DNA of 13,624 nt, taken from assembly GCA_035507915.1 (NCBI GenBank), contig DATJNS010000275.1, positions 1 through 13,624 on the forward strand, given 5' to 3'. Below, piece by piece: positions 13,361 to 13,624 of this stretch. The notes beneath the pieces were generated by a model. That model saw only the letters and a list, made by a program, of their open reading frames with translations. It was not told the DNA's origin and ran no database searches. The number at the start of each line of letters is the position of its first letter. Positions within the stretch are counted from its first letter, which is position 1. Made by a program: the position numbers and the translations under genes. This DNA comes from JACQAI01 sp035507915. GTDB taxonomy: Bacteria > Pseudomonadota > Alphaproteobacteria > Elsterales > Elsteraceae.

Positions 13361-13371
13361 ACCCAGCAAGG

Positions 13372-13624
13372 CTACTTACCTTCGAGCGGGCCGCCGATCT
13401 TGCGCAACGCCTGCTTGAGCGCGATCAGGCGGCGATCGCGATCCTTGAACAACTCCTCGGGGCTGCGGCCGCCCCAGTCGAAAAAGCCGCGGCCGCTCAT
13501 CACGCCGGTGTGGCCGCTCGCGAGCAGCCGATCGACCGTCTCCGAGCCCGCGCGCGGCGGGGGCGGCGGCTCGTCCTTGCGGTTGGCCATCCCGCGCTGC
13601 ACCAGCGGCAGACCGGTGAAGTCG
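13372..13624 (-). CDS. 3-hydroxyacyl-CoA dehydrogenase family protein, C-terminal part only
   Basis: Read on the minus strand, an open frame enters from the right edge and ends in TAG at 13374-13372, giving the last 83 residues of a protein. The end contains GHTGVMSGRGFFDWGGRSPEELFKDRDRRLIA, the characteristic G-x-K-S/T-G-R-G-F-Y-D-W close of the 3HCDH C-terminal dimerisation domain. DFTGLPLVQRGMANR stands upstream, separated by a PPPPP stretch. The Rossmann domain and catalytic residues lie outside the window, so the substrate (3-hydroxyacyl-CoA, hydroxy acid or carnitine-like) cannot be told. An internal GTG at 13602 is in frame but would cut the domain, so the gene is taken as truncated by the window. 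Confidence 0.85.
   Translation of the reverse strand, partial: DFTGLPLVQRGMANRKDEPPPPPRAGSETVDRLLASGHTGVMSGRGFFDWGGRSPEELFKDRDRRLIALKQALRKIGGPLEGK

Overview
The window is a high-GC bacterial segment. A hand count of one interior 60-base block, 6361-6420, gives 44/60 G+C. It is densely packed with short operons, several of them with ATGA or TTGA start/stop overlaps. Gene content is catabolic and accessory: tyrosine/homogentisate degradation, orphan solute-binding proteins of the TRAP (DctP) and tripartite-tricarboxylate (TctC/Bug) families, MetE-like zinc enzymes, a MocR regulator, a cupin and an NTF2-fold protein. A good match to the GGAAC-N16-CGTT promoter of the general stress sigma factor EcfG, which is confined to Alphaproteobacteria, points to that class. 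A Rhodospirillales/Reyranella-like or Hyphomicrobiales host is an inference, not proven. No rRNA, tRNA, CRISPR array, transposase or integrase was seen.

Layout. (1) Positions 1-3421: the first codons of a gene leaving the window on the minus strand, a shared promoter/operator region, then a tightly coupled plus-strand operon hmgA (homogentisate dioxygenase), fahA (fumarylacetoacetase) and a small alpha/beta hydrolase, closed by a hairpin that contains the stop codons of both converging operons. (2) 3431-6523: a minus-strand MetE-like protein (paralog A) divergent from a 3-hydroxyisobutyrate-dehydrogenase-like oxidoreductase that overlaps a DctP-type binding protein without a signal peptide. 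(3) 6520-8686: a MocR-type (GntR plus aminotransferase-fold) regulator divergent from a pyridoxamine-phosphate-oxidase-fold protein. This is the classic regulator/target arrangement, with direct repeats in the spacer. (4) 8695-9303: a convergent terminator hairpin, then a small secreted Pro/Thr-rich protein behind the EcfG-type promoter. (5) 9304-11932: an orphan TctC/Bug binding protein, a carboxymuconolactone-decarboxylase-family protein and a second MetE-like protein (paralog B). (6) 12129-13624: a SnoaL/NTF2-fold protein, a lower-GC cupin plus YjbR/MmcQ-like pair, and the C-terminal part of a 3-hydroxyacyl-CoA-dehydrogenase-family protein running off the right edge.

How the genes may work together. 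hmgA and fahA carry out ring cleavage of homogentisate and the final hydrolysis of fumarylacetoacetate to fumarate and acetoacetate. The isomerase that should act between them is not in the window. Both MetE-like paralogs lie beside a gene for an orphan solute-binding protein and an auxiliary enzyme (dehydrogenase or CMD-fold protein). This suggests, as inference only, two separate small modules for uptake or sensing and turnover of unknown organic compounds. The most unusual points are the leaderless DctP protein, the apparent loss of the zinc-ligand glutamate in MetE-like paralog A, and the stress-sigma promoter ahead of the small secreted protein.
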